This document shows, piece after piece, positions 1 through 11,340 of a DNA stretch of 64,000 bases. The stretch's first letter is position 1; every line of letters starts with the position of its first letter. The translations under genes were made by a program, and so were the position numbers. The notes under the pieces are model-generated. The model saw only the letters and a list, made by a program, of their open reading frames with translations, had not been told where the DNA came from and searched no databases. This stretch comes from Trileptium ribeirensis (Eukaryota; Nematoda; Enoplea; Enoplida; Thoracostomopsidae): positions 1-64,000 of the forward strand of contig JASANE010007174.1 in assembly GCA_030248225.1 (NCBI GenBank). Direction: 5' to 3'.

Positions 1-499
1 AAACCGATGATATACAAATCGACGAAAATTTAAAATGCAATTAAATTTAGTCATTGAAACTAAAGCATTATTAAGTTAAGAGCGTAATGAGTGGAATGAA
101 CGGAGCGAGAAATTCTCACTGGAGTGGTAAATTTGGACAGTGCACGTGTATTGGTTTTTTGGGTGACACGTATGACTCAACCTCAATCAGGTGGATTGAA
201 TCGGGCGACAGCCCATTTCAAGGCTTGAAATCTCTATGTCCGCCCATTAGTTTGGCGCGAAGCCGGATTCCAGCATCCCCCCTCCAAAAACAGGCCAAGG
301 GGACTCGGGAGGGTCCCGGAGGAGCCCAGAAAATCAGATTACTTATTGTAGCTTGACAACGTGTGTACATTTTAGTCATTTGGGCTCATTTTGTAGAGCA
401 AGTCAGTCTCTAAAAGCCCATCCTACCTTAACCTTCTAAGACTTAACTAAACCGGAGCGATCGAAGCGAGAGGAGCTTCCACTGAGAGCGCTAGAAGGA

Positions 500-1510
500 A
501 AAATCGTGAAAAGTTGTTTTCGTCTGTCGATGTCAATCATAACGTATTTTTGGTGGACGGATTTCGACAAATTTTTTTTCGACAGCAAAACTGATGACGA
601 TGTGCCTTTAGTTGAAGGCGATCAGCACCGACCCCATCTTCCGGATGAAAATGGCAAAAGCAGGTTTTAGGGTTCTTTGGCCAGCGCAAATACTTAACAC
701 ATTGTCAGTTGTTTTCGGTGTGTTTCGGTCGACAAAGTTTTAGGGTTTTGGATGAGTATAGGATTGAAGAGAAATTAAGATGGTATATTCATCAAACACA
801 GCCTATTACAGGTGATTAAACAAAATTATAACTTAAAAATAAAACCACGCTCGCTCCGTTTCACCTTCGATTGCGAGCTACTAATGTATAATGTACTACA
901 TCTATGATTATAAAGGTTTTAGAGCTTCCTGAAAATCAAGAAGCTATTTATTTGAAGGTGTATGTGACCGATGTGCCGATCGCAGAATGGTACTCTTTCC
1001 ACTGGGACCCCCATTGTATCATACATGTTTTCGTGGTTTCCAAACGTCATAATATTGGCACAAAAATTTTAACGCAAGGACATTCGATTTTGTTGTAAAG
1101 CAAAAACGTGAATGGCTGCCGTTCGAATGGATTGACACACCTTCTAGCATTTTGGGGTGACCGTGTTGCTCGGCAAAACGGTAACTATGATGGTCAAAAA
1201 TAAGAACAAGATCGGGCTTCCGAAATGGAAGGGAAAAGAGAAGGCCAATATTTGGCTAAGCAAGACCACTGATAAATCTCTGGTGTCAAAACTTTTTTTA
1301 TCGGCAATGAGAAATGCCGCGCTGTCGGTTAAATCTTGAAATAATAATCCATTTTGACGTCAAATTATCAGAAGCAGTGCCCACTAGAATTACGCTTTAA
1401 GTTGCTTCCGTAGATATAGAGGTCTCTGTTGAAAAAACCCACGAATTTCTACACGCAATAACTCGCAAACCATATATTGGGATTGGCTATCAGTTATAAA
1501 AATTCCGCTC
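500..1510 (+). pseudogene. Decayed plus-strand coding region, unidentified
   Basis: Several short stretches read like real protein but in different frames. They are 526-663 (acidic, ends in a donor-like AG|GTTTT), 745-811 (ends at ACAG|GTGATT), 904-1098, about 1080-1155 (rich in aromatic and basic residues), 1157-1339 (lysine-rich), then about 1275-1335 and 1340-1500. Neighbouring pieces overlap in shifted frames and are cut by stops at 1096-1098 and around 1155-1160, which is the pattern of an old ORF with frameshifts. Alternatively some pieces are true exons of a plus-strand gene. No family was recognised. The region lies downstream of, and antisense to, the StarD10-like exon at 1605-1752. 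Confidence 0.3.
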
Positions 1511-1604
1511 GAATATTATCATTCATTCCTAAGGAGTTACTTATATTCGGCCGGTCGGACTCTCAAAAATGGTTTAATTGATCATGCTGATATTTCTCAC
1601 TTAC

Positions 1605-1752
1605 GTAAATAATACGAGACATCGTTGTTCGGACTAAGATATCCAATATCAGTGCAGTCGAGCATAAATCTGTCCCAATAACGCCTATAGTCCGGATCGT
1701 GGAGAACATCGTAGACCGCAGCCGCCGAAACGTCACTGTATTCCGTTCGAGC
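1605..1752 (-). CDS. StarD10-like gene, second coding exon
   Basis: The acceptor TTTTGACAG precedes GCTCGAACG, and the exon ends at TTTAC|GTAAGTGAG, a near-consensus donor. The 49 codons plus one base encode the hallmark START segment VYDVLHDPDYRRYWD followed by a DVSYYL strand, which corresponds to DVLHD-EYR--WD and DVGYYS in StarD10. The exon is 148 nt long, so the next exon must enter in phase 1. Confidence 0.75.
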
Positions 1753-3536
1753 CTGTCAAAAATTACCAAAACAATAGTAGATATTGATTATAAAAATTAG
1801 GAAAGACACGATATAGTGTCCAACCATAGGTGTGCCCGTTACACGGTCCCACACCACACTAATCCCAGTTTGAAAAAGCTTGATTTCATATGAATCAACA
1901 CTGAGAATAGCGAAACCTACAATCTGACATGCTGAGGTTAAGCTTTTGAAGTAAATAATGTTTCGCTTTGTGGTTAATAGTTAACACGCTAATTTGTAAA
2001 CAAATAGTGTAAATGCGCAATAAATACAAAAATATAGAGGCTACAAGCATGACAAAACTCCAATCCGCCTGCTGATTCTAGATTCTCTATAACATAAAAA
2101 GGATAGTCTCCACAGCCACTGATTAGGTTTGGATCAAATGTTACAATTAAGTAAAGCATGTACGTGCTTCGTTTAGTAAGTTTTCAAAAAAGCCGATATT
2201 ATCCTTGGCAACACACTGAAAATTTAGCCACATCAAGGAAAAATCACCAGTTCTGATACTCTGAGTTCCAAGTTGAGCTTCATGTGCACTTCATAGCTCA
2301 GCAATTTCTCAGATTACCATTGATTTATTAACGACTGCATTGTTATTATCAGCACAATTCATAGCCATACGTCATCTAATGAACCAAGAAACAGAAAATT
2401 CTGAAATCATAAATCGCAAAATTCAATAAACAAGAGTTAGGACCCATATATTTAAAATTTCAAAACACAGAGTGACGGGCCCATACATTTCCCATTGAAG
2501 GGTCCATATATCTCAGATAGGAGGCCCGTTAAACAAGCTTACGTCGCATATGATTGTACCTCTTTCAATAATTATTCCTAACAAATATATTAACGTTATA
2601 ACCTTCTACGTACAGTACGGCAAGCACTATGGTAGACTTGTTTAATTACTCAACTCTGTAATGAAAGATTCATACCGTATTGCTGTCTCTAGTAATGACT
2701 ACGCATACTGTTATAATTTGACGCTATAAAGCGGTATATTCACAGCCAGACTTTCACCGTGACCGTAGACAATCGGATATCGTCGGTGCAACTTAAATTT
2801 TCTTAAGTTCTTGAACTCAATCGAAATCTTGGAAATATTTCACGTTTTGCGACATATTTAATCTTTGTATAATGGACCAAAAAGGCTGCTCTGACAAACA
2901 TTTCACTGACTGAAGGAAAATTAGTGGAGGACGCGCTGGTGTCCATATTTCTATACGATGTCTCTACCAATGTACATCCTAGAGTGTTCGGAGACCTCGG
3001 ATGGCCAAATGCTAAAATTTTCAAACACTTCATAGTTGATTTGTTAGAATTGGTGTTGAAAACCACTGGTGCCGGGCAAGCGCAATGACGTTCGATTACA
3101 GTAGTCGCCACAATTATTGACTGTCGCCTTTACGAGGAAGCGAACAAAATATTCAAACAAAAATCCTATTTTCCCACGAGCAAGTTGCGATCGGGTGAAT
3201 TGGGGAGAGTACTGTATGTGTCGATTAAAAACAATTACGATTCGAAGAAAGCCATCAATTTGTTAAAAGAAAACTAGGCCTGCTATAATCTGGCAAAAGT
3301 AATGTATTGGAACGTTGAGAGTACCTAGAGGAAACTCTGCTGGCTCCGTTTCAAAATTTATACATTTATTATACCTTGATCATTTTAAGGCTACTACAGC
3401 TCTCCGGTGTCGATCGGGTCCATACTTGCGACGCTTTCTTCGAATATACTAGCTGCCAGCTGTCGTGACAATCGCAAAGGCGTTTGAGATGATCAAAATC
3501 GCTGTCCTCGGCAACTTTAACAACATTTAACTCCAT
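1605..3536 (-). CDS. StarD10-like START-domain lipid-transfer protein, 5' part (two exons)
   Basis: Gene-level entry for exons 3375-3536 and 1605-1752 joined (minus strand); the rest lies beyond or was not found. The joined 103 residues follow the N-terminal half of the START fold of StarD10/PCTP-like proteins. First comes an acidic helix with DSDFDHLKRLCD, then a tryptophan strand (SWQLVYSKKASQVWT), then the conserved VYDVLHDPDYRRYWD core around residues 69-83. Family members bind phospholipids in a hydrophobic pocket and move them between membranes; the pocket-lining C-terminal helix is not in view. The splice sites are canonical and in phase (phase 0 between the exons). Intron 1 (1753-3374) contains an antisense coding-like relic. 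I searched by eye for the expected next exon (RD-V--RSWL motif) in 1-1595 and did not find it. Confidence 0.72.
2882..3277 (+). pseudogene. Open coding-like frame with one internal TGA, unidentified helical protein
   Basis: One frame reads as protein-like sequence for 130 codons, interrupted only by TGA at 3086-3088 and ended by TAG at 3275-3277. The first half contains GWPNAKIFKHFIVDLLELV and the second half LYEEANKIFKQKSYFP and KKAINLLKEN. Both halves are amphipathic and helix-rich, faintly like the helical repeats of pentatricopeptide proteins (weak inference). A TAA at 2870-2872 bounds it upstream. It lies antisense in intron 1 of the StarD10-like gene. The stop could be a CGA to TGA decay in a pseudogene, or a missed small intron (CGATTACAG at 3090-3100 is acceptor-like). 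Confidence 0.4.
3375..3536 (-). CDS. StarD10-like gene, first coding exon
   Basis: ATG at 3536-3534 in a good context (CACCAATGG) opens 54 codons, ending at ATCAAG|GTATAA. The residues match the start of the START domain: an acidic DSDF helix followed by W-x-LVYSKK---VWT. The same frame stays open upstream to 3626, so an earlier start cannot be excluded, but the ATG context favours this one. Confidence 0.7.
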
Positions 3537-3636
3537 TGGTGAAAATAGAATCAAACGGATTTGAATCAAAACAACACGAGCTATCGTATAATTACTGATA
3601 AAACGCGTCGAATAAAATAATTTCAACTAGCCGATC

Positions 3637-5752
3637 TGAGATTTTTCAATAAAGTTCGGTTGGTTGAAGTTGCAATATAGATATTAATCACAGCACCGAA
3701 AAATGCTACTGACAGAGTCATGAGCGGCTAGCTAAAATGTACAAATATAAAGCTATTATACATATTATTGCTATTGATGTGGAAGGGTCTAAAATCAAAT
3801 AAACATTACAAGCAATGGTTCATTAGAAAAGTTTTGTCGAACACTCGATCATATCTATAAATCTACTGTTTAGCTTATCCGATGACGAGCTCGTTTTTGT
3901 CGTCTTCATCCCCAGTGATTGCAGCAAGGAGAGTTTTTAAATTTCCGAATAGCGAAAATTACGCAAACCTGTTTTTGAAAAATGCGTAACGGTGTACCAA
4001 AAAAAGCGTAATTTTTATCACAAATAAGAAAATTAAAAATACTTATATGCATACACATAAAGATAACACATTAATATTAGCATGTAACTGTTTCTATCTT
4101 TCCAGAACATATATAAGTTATACGAATTCTTGAAAGACAATCTTTTTATGCTGCTATTAATGCATATTGTCATTGTAGCAGATGCTGTCGTGGATTGGGA
4201 ATCATGTTGAATATTTTGCGGAAAATATCTGGTCCGTACGTAAGGTGCTGAGTTTGTCCGCTCCTAGAAATAAAAGGCGGAATTTACGCAAAGCTTGATT
4301 AAAAATGCGAAACGGGTCCTCAAAAACGCGTAAATTACGCAAAAAATACCGTAGCAGCAAGTGCCACCGATATTTTCTGGATGTATTTGTTTAGCATTCT
4401 TTTGTTTTTTGGTAAGTTGACTATCCACCCGAAGCATCATTTTTGAGAGCATAACTAACCAAGTGGCGATTCCTGCAGTGGAGGAGTAGCCGATATTCTC
4501 CCAAAGAACGTTGAGGGCATCAAATAACAACAGAGAGCCTTAGCCGGTTCGCCTGCAAAACTTTATGTATATATATGCATGAACGACCACGTCATGCGAT
4601 AAGCTAAAGTAAAGAAAAAATGATAAGTGTCATGCTTTTCTACAAAATCTTTGCCATGAGCTCTTACTGAAACAAAAAAGAAAATATCATGAAAACGTTT
4701 TGCGTCAACTGGCTGCTGTTTTGCTACAAAGTTAACGAAGAAGTCCATAAAACATCGCTGCGTGAAATAGCAGTGACGACTGTGAGCAATAGCCTTTCAT
4801 GATCCGTACAGTAGTAATGCTTCTTTCTCAACGACCGTGTCAAATGCTACAGTGACACTCGGAAGTAAAAATTTGAGCAACCCAACTCGATCGAAATTTC
4901 GTTTAATAGAAATCGATCGAAATGCTAAAGATCCGAAATTTTATATAATTTCACGCCAAAATCGTATTCGATCGAAACTCGATCTAGCCGGAAATCGTTC
5001 GGATTTCCGATGACTGATTGGGGTATAGCTGTACGCAGCATTAGTACCCGCCAAAAATGACTGTCGCTTTCCTGACTCGATAACTTGTTATAAAAATAGA
5101 ATTTATTATATAATATATTAGTTTAAATAGCTTCGAAATGTCGAGTGATGCACTCACTCGTGGCTCTATGCATTTTTCTACAAATATGTTATAAATAATA
5201 TTGTGATCCGGTTAAAACTTAGTATTTGATATAGGCATTGCAAATTTAATGTTGACACCTAGTCTAGCTAGGATCATACCGAAATTAAAAGCGATGAGAT
5301 TTAATGAGGCAATAATTAGCTATGATAAGCAATCGCGATGGCAAGAGAAGCCATATGCCTAATCAGAACCCAGTAAGCACTGTTTACTATGCTGAGGCTG
5401 GCGTCATCACAGAAGCGAGAAGTCCCCCAGAATTTTTGAGCTAACTCCAAGATTTTTGCGGTCTCCTCAGATATATTTATTTCCCAACAGGTCAATCCCA
5501 TCACCGCACATGTGTTCTGGGGTAACATTAAAATTGATTGTCATAACAAAAACGATTAAAGCAACCCTCAACACTACGGATTATATTTCTATTACAAACG
5601 ACAAAATCATAAGCAAAATGTAGCGCGGAAGGCAGAAATTCCCATATTCAGCAGATAAATTATAATGGAACAAAAGCAATGACGTACATGCTGAAAAGTC
5701 ATAAAAATACAAAATAAAATTAAGTTATAGGATATGACTCAATTATAAGACC
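3637..5752. other. No gene recognised
   Basis: AT-rich sequence upstream of the StarD10-like start. Short ORFs at 4264-4530 and 5316-5528 (minus) have no recognisable motif. Around 4880-5000 the palindromic word TCGATCGAAA recurs several times in both orientations, suggesting a small decayed inverted-repeat element. Confidence 0.4.
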
Positions 5753-6011
5753 CCCAGATAACCTGATAAACAGGTTTTCATCTCCTGGCTTGTCGATAGA
5801 CCGTCCCGGACCGTAGAGGCACGCAATGGAAGCCCCTGTTCGTAAGGGTGTAAAAGATGCGAAAACTGTAAAAAAAATTAAAGAAAAAAATATTTTCGAA
5901 GCCCGGATGCCAAAATTTTTGGGAGGCCGAAATGGGTGCCAAGTGCGAGACCGGAGGGAGCCCTTAAACGCCCCCGTCCCGGCTTGGGAAAACCAGAACC
6001 CAGATAACCTG
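5753..6011. repeat. Segment bounded by a 13-bp exact direct repeat
   Basis: CCCAGATAACCTG occurs at 5753-5765 and again at 5999-6011. A 13-bp match only 246 bp apart is unlikely by chance and looks like a target-site duplication around a short inserted sequence (5766-5998). The insert is GC-richer than its surroundings. The overlapping ORFs on both strands at 5720-6274 have no recognisable domain. Confidence 0.4.
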
Positions 6012-7008
6012 GAGGATATCCCCCAAATATTTCTGAGTTGGAGGTGGTCAGAAAAGCTCAAAGCCCAATGTAAAGTTTTGATCCTGCCCAGACAAAGGCA
6101 ATGGAAGCCAACCTGGCTCGGGCACATCTCCACTACGTTCTCAATATGACATATACTGGAAAATATTGTGCAGCGAATTAAAAAGGCGCGGACGAAACAC
6201 CTAGATAACAGCCGAAACAAAGTGAAACTGATAACCATCATGTCCTGTGATATATAACATCTATAATATATCAAATTTAAATCAAGTTATTTCTCTAAAT
6301 CAACTATCACGTGGGTTTGTTGTTCTACTAATCAGGAAATTGCAAAGCTGGTTGAACTCTACTTGGAGAAAACCTACAATGTTTTCTTGATATAAGCTAT
6401 GAGCGTTTATACAAGCCATAGTTATTGTTTTGACTTGATGCAAATTAGTGTATCGCTGAATCAAACAGACCTATAAAATAATGGGAAAATACTGCGCTTT
6501 GTTGAAAACGCAATTATTAGCATAAAGAAGCACTTTTAAGGCTGTGACTTGTCGTGTAAGTGTGGCGCAACAAAGTGATAATGGTTGAAAACTGAAACAA
6601 AGCATCTGTTGAAGAAGTTACAATCATCAGCAGCTGAGCTAGGAACAGAACCGTCATCTTGAAACATCGGCCCAACTCTAGTCAAAACCTTGCTCGCTTA
6701 AGCGCATAATTAAAAGCGATTTACGAATCTATGTTAGAAGCAGGGTTGATCTCAAATTGTCGGACGGTTTGGTCGCAATGAAAACTTGCTATTTGTTGTT
6801 TTACCAGAAAGATTTGCCAAAATTCTGCGGAGTTTATCTTTTAAAACGACGAAAAGCATTATGCTTATCTCGCAGGGCAGACCAACAAGCTGCGTCGCAC
6901 CATACGGATTTGCGTAGGCGGCAAGATGACATAAATGGGACAAACCTAGCAATAGTGTCATTGACCATATACAGCTAACATCATTTCCCACACCAAACTT
7001 CAACCCAT

Positions 7009-7700
7009 CTAAACTCTGACAAAAACAAACGGATACGTCGCCAAGGGGCCGTTTCCCGTCACGTGATCGACGACCAACTGCGCCATATAAAGGCTCGGAC
7101 AACAAGTGTGAACTTGATACAGCAGATCGGATGTGCGCAATGGGGCCAAAATTTCGATGTCGGTGATAGAATTTTCAACGTCACAAAACACCAAGTCAAG
7201 AATATTGTTCCCTCTTGTGGGTTCATCTACATATTGGACAAAACCTGCGTTAACAGTGCAGTCCATAGATCAGTCTTCCGATAGTGGCCAATTAGACGGC
7301 GATCAATCTATATTTGGTTGGTTAAAATCACCGCAAATGCACTTCAACCAATAACCTTCGCATGCTGCGACATGTTGAATAAGCTGATCCAAAAGATAGT
7401 TATTTTCAAAATTTGAAGCTGGAAATCTATAAACATAAACCCAAAGGTGCCGAGTACTGGAGCGGCGAATTTCGCAGAATAGCACATCTTCAAAGGCCGT
7501 ATTAAAAGTTGGAAGCTCAAAGGCAGGGATGGAGGAGCGGATGATGACTAGAGCGTCCCCCACGTCTCTTCACATGATCATGTCGAAACACACAGTATCC
7601 CTGTTAGACGCAGTTTACCATTACTGTTCGCAGCAAAAGCCCACGATTCCGTAACAATTACAATACCAAAATCATAATAGTTACTTATAAATAGTTGCAG
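7009..7700 (-). pseudogene. LINE endonuclease domain, frameshifted
   Basis: Two frames carry the endonuclease. 7563-7303 contains the catalytic strand ICGDFNQPNID, and 7266-7009 contains FVQYVDEPTRGNNILDLVF and LAPLRTSD, the last being the remnant of the SDH catalytic motif with the histidine lost. A TESW segment at about 7680-7640 marks the N-terminal TE-W motif. Frameshifts between the parts and the altered SDH make it inactive. Confidence 0.68.
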
Positions 7701-7712
7701 ATCATATAGTTT

Positions 7713-7733
7713 GTATATATATATATATATATA
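7713..7733. repeat. AT dinucleotide microsatellite
   Basis: About ten TA units. A similar short run lies at 8706-8722. Confidence 0.9.
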
Positions 7734-7911
7734 ATAGAACGCGCATCGATCAACACACATTTAAATCCATAATTAAAAAAATTAGCGAATTTAATACTAT
7801 TACATGTAGTTTGTGCGACTATTACATCGGTTGTTATTGCCAAATATTATTCAAGAATTAGCTAAAGTTGATTGGCTATCACAAAACTAGTGTTTATAAC
7901 TCTGACTCTTC

Positions 7912-8307
7912 CTAAAAGTTCCTGCTGCCGGCCGGTAATCCTGGTGGGTTCGCGTTTTTTGACGACTTACGCTTAAGCCGCTCCACATGAAACACTTCCT
8001 GCTCAGACTTACTGTTATCGGGGTTTGTGAAACATTTAGAAAAGAATACGCTCGAAAGTAAATCTCTCAATAGTAAAGCATTAGAAAGCATTTTATTCCG
8101 TGAAACATTATTTTTAAACACGACTTTAGTAGGCACGGTTTTTTCAGGTTTCGGCTTCCTAGGACGATATAAGGCAATAACATCACTGAGATCAACATCT
8201 ATACACATCTCCATAATCATATCCGTAAGTTGTTTAAGATCAAAAGCTTTACGTATAGCAGCAGAGTCACTGTCTGACTCTTCAAGTGCTGCAATTACTA
8301 CCATCAA
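7912..8307 (-). pseudogene. LINE ORF1 C-terminal domain fragment
   Basis: The 131-codon frame contains DVIALYRPRKPKPEKTVPTK, then VVFKNNVSRNKMLSNALLLR, then CFTNPDNSKSEQE. This is the pattern of non-LTR ORF1 proteins (R-G----RPR-LKV-F----R---L--A--LR followed by F--PD-T), the RNA-binding part of the retrotransposon nucleoprotein. No zinc knuckle remains here. A plausible N-terminal part of the same ORF1 lies at 10980-11340, on the far side of the transposase pseudogene. Confidence 0.6.
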
Positions 8308-8308
8308 A

Positions 8309-8493
8309 TGGGGTGAAGTTGATCATTGTTAGACTTCAACATAGCGTTATTTTTACTCACTCAACAAAATAATTAGAACTCTTTGGTAAAACATGTAACG
8401 AGAACAGCTCTAGTAGGCATACTGGTCGGTTGCCTTTAACCGATCGGGTTGCCCAAGTTTTTAAAAAAAATAAGGAGTGATCAACTTCACCCC
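8309..8493. repeat. Small inverted-repeat element (185 bp)
   Basis: GGGGTGAAGTTGATCA at 8309-8324 is repeated inverted at 8477-8493 (TGATCAACTTCACCCCC). A weaker third copy (GGGAGGAAGTTAATCAC) lies at about 8569-8585. The termini may belong to a MITE, or to the end of the transposon whose transposase lies at 8850-10650. No matching right-hand end was found near 10.9 kb. Confidence 0.5.
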
Positions 8494-8849
8494 CGACTCA
8501 AGCTGATCGCACAGTTTGAAGTCTTATTTCCTTGAAAAAACGCAAGGCGATCATGTTTATCGAAGCAAGGGAGGAAGTTAATCACTTTTGGAGTTTTAAA
8601 AAAACAAATATACGGTCATTGTAGACCGTAATAGGTCATTAGCAATATATAATACTCTGAGTTGAACACTGAAATTGCAATCGAAATAATGCAAAAAGCA
8701 TTAATGTATATATATATATATGTTTTTATCATAGTCGCGAGAAATGGTGTCTCTGAACGGAAACTGATTTGTACACACAATAGATCTTATCACCAACGAC
8801 ACAGAAAACATCAAATTATAATCATCGAATTTTGTTTTGTTTTGTTTTT

Positions 8850-10650
8850 TCATAATAAATTCAGCCAAAGCTTGATCAAAGTCATCAACACGGTTTCATC
8901 GATACGAAAGTGACCCGCCGGCCGTGTGCCCATTAGAACGACGTCGTGCCAAACAGGAGCAACTTTTAGTTTGCCCAGTATTTGTACAATCAGACAATCA
9001 AGAACGTCCTTTCGCAAAGGCCAGTTGAATCGTGTTGTATGCTGTACTACCGGAGCCAGAAAATTCATCGTTATATCTCCGTTCTTTGTGCATCGCTCCG
9101 TCTGCCCAATATGCCAACGGAAGTGATCAGGCACATCGTCGTAAGCTATCAGAAGAAAGTCCTTTTTGTGCTGAGTATCGGAAGGGTCGAAAACCTTAAT
9201 CAATTGCCCTGTTTCGATCACCAAGTCAAGTGAATCCTCGTCAGAATCATGTTCGCTTGGGATCGGCTCACATGCTGTCGACGGAGCGGGTTCAATACGC
9301 CGGCGTTTGTTGCATGTTTCATCGGATCTAGAAGGTGTTGGAGCATCGGCAAAACTCGGTAAGATTGGGACACCTGGAATGACGTGTTTGAATTTACCGC
9401 GGCTACATCGGTTTTGTGTTGCAGAAGAGGTTCGCAATTCTTGAAGGTAGTTAATGAGCGTGTTTGACACGTGTGGCGCAATTGATCCGCCGGAGTTAGG
9501 CAGCTTTCGCAAAACCTTCTCGGAATCCAAAGCACCGTTGGCTACAATTCCGTTGCGTCAAAGCCGGAGATTAAATTCCTTGTCATCGATTCACCGTGCG
9601 CTTGGACAAGTTGTGTGAGGCAGGAAGAAAAGTGCGATTTCGGGATAGACTGATTCTTGTTTTTAAGACGATAGTTTTTGACAATACGACGCCATTCCCG
9701 TTTCATCGGGCCAAAAACGCAAACATCCAGCGGCTCTGTAAGGTGAGTACAGTTCGCTGGGAGACAACAAATAAGATATCGTTTTCTCGACAAAGCTGTG
9801 AGACATCTGGTGAAAAGTGGCTGGCTAAGTTATCGCCGATCAATACTTTAGTGCCATTCAGAGCTTTGCCATGCTGAAGCAAGCACTCGGCGAACCATTT
9901 GGTGAACTGAACGCCATCAAACCACCCGCTTGCCGAGCTGCAATAACGGGTCCCATTTTTACATCTTCCATTACATAGATGACCTTTCACAGGGCCTCTT
10001 TCAGTCGATGCTGGTCTGGGTTCTTGTTCGGATTTGTAGACAACGTATGGCGGTAGAAGATCACCAGCCGCGGAACCACACCACATATATAACACTTTGT
10101 TTGTTTTTGTGCTGTTGATAATTCGTTCGGGATGCTTGCAGGTTCGTCGAAAAAACATTACACGCCGTCCGGGATCATCTGTCATCGCGGTTTCGTCATA
10201 GTTGAATTGGTTCTCGGGAGACACATTTTGAATTGTTTGAGTATAACTGTTGTAGAATTGCTGAAAAACATCCTTTGACAGTTTGGATCGACTTATGTTC
10301 CGGTTAAAACTCAAACGTTCGGTCAGATGTCTGCGATTTTGTTGGAGAAAACTGACAGCCCATTCGTAGCTCGGTAGATTATTTTTGAATCGCCGTTCAA
10401 CGCGACCAATTGAATCGAGGGATCCTTTTGCTAGAAGCATTAAGTAGTAGTGTGACAGCGGAAAACCCCAAACGGCTGCAGTTCCCAAATTCTCCACCAA
10501 AGCTATTTCCCTCGCTTCAGAAAACACGGGCTCCATGCTTTTTGGTGTGTTTTCCTTGAACACGCTTGTGTATTGTTCCTTAAAACAATAACTGTATTCT
10601 TGTTACAGCATACACCCTGCAATGTTAGCTTCGCAGCTGCTATACGTAAG
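8850..10650 (-). pseudogene. Pogo/Tigger-like DDE_1 transposase, two frameshifts
   Basis: Three minus-strand frames join into one transposase. A partial helix-turn-helix-like segment (RIAAAKL, about 10645-10560) is followed by the main frame (10563-9703). This carries the first catalytic Asp in FNYDETAMTDDPG (residue 123 of that frame) and the second in LIGDNLASHF (residue 244). After a one-base loss near 9768 the frame continues with CLPANCTHLTEPLDV, giving the third Asp 36 residues after the second (DD35D spacing), and KREWRR. A second one-base loss near 9550 is followed by an acidic, Ser-rich C-terminal region ending at 8850. The catalytic triad is intact but the frame is broken twice, so the copy is dead. 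It lies between two pieces of LINE ORF1 (7912-8307 and 10980-11340), which suggests that it inserted into a LINE. Confidence 0.8.
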
Positions 10651-10979
10651 CGCATGAATTCATACCTATATAGGTTGAAACATAAGACATAAAAACAAAT
10701 GAGTGAATTCAATCGTCGATACGTCAGCATATTTCGCATATAAGCAAGGAATAAAATGAGAAGCGCTATGGAATTCAGGGCAAATATCATGTAGAACAAG
10801 GTAAAAACTTTGTAAAGCTTATATAAGAGTACACATAGCACAATGTCCATCTCCAACAACAATCATATTATTGTAATGTTGATTTTACGTCTTTCACGAT
10901 CATCGATTTCTCTCATTACATGAGCCGTTATACTATCACTAATATTTTGATTATTACTGTCGCAAGTGCCTCCCACCAG

Positions 10980-11340
10980 TGGGTGAGACATGGGGTGAGG
11001 GGGTTACTCCAGCGCCAACACCATCAATTCTGATCACTAGGTGTCAGACCATTCCCCCAAGACGCTTTTGCTTCTCTTCAAATTTTTCCATCCGATGCTT
11101 TAATAACTGCAATTTAGCGAGTCCTTGGTCGGTAGATGTGCGGCAGACGGGACAAAATCAACGTATTGTGGAGTCTGCTTTGGAGGCATCGGCGGCAACA
11201 GCATTGGTTACCCGAAGTATATACTTCCGTTGGAAGAACTGGCACTTTAATCATCAAATTCGTCGCAATTGCCTATATCCAGCACTGCTTCGTTAGAACC
11301 ATTATCCGAACTCCTATTGGGCGATGGCGGGGTTAACTAT
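10980..11340 (-). pseudogene. LINE ORF1 N-terminal fragment (zinc-finger and coiled-coil)
   Basis: On the minus strand one frame gives FCPVCRTSTDQGLAKLQLLK followed by HRMEKFEEKQKRLGG. That is a Cys pair followed by a charged heptad-like helix, typical of the N-terminus of CR1-like ORF1 proteins. An in-frame TGA precedes the Cys pair, and an overlapping frame (LPPMPPKQTPQYVDFVP) also looks coding, so it is frameshifted. Confidence 0.4.

Larger units (their letters stand above)
6520..8310 (-). mobile_element. CR1/Jockey-like LINE, degraded copy (ORF1 end, endonuclease, linker)
   Basis: Read on the minus strand, consecutive segments match successive parts of a CR1-like LINE, with frameshifts between them. 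They are an ORF1 C-terminal domain (8307-7912), an apurinic-type endonuclease (about 7700-7009), the linker with DKLRRILA (7105-6752), and the stretch before the reverse transcriptase with FQDDGSVPSSAADD (about 6660-6530). The same order is seen in the intact LINE ORF at 41.7-44.2 kb. Reverse transcriptase sequence is absent below 6520, so the copy is 3'-incomplete as well as frameshifted. Confidence 0.7.

Noticed and set aside
900..1500. Third exon of the StarD10-like gene on the minus strand
   Set aside because: A KSFDTRDL-type string near 1290 is suggestive, but the following residues do not match the START domain and stops intervene.
5720..6274. 184-residue minus-strand ORF
   Set aside because: Overlaps a plus-strand ORF of similar quality over a GC-richer repeat-like segment. 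No domain recognised.
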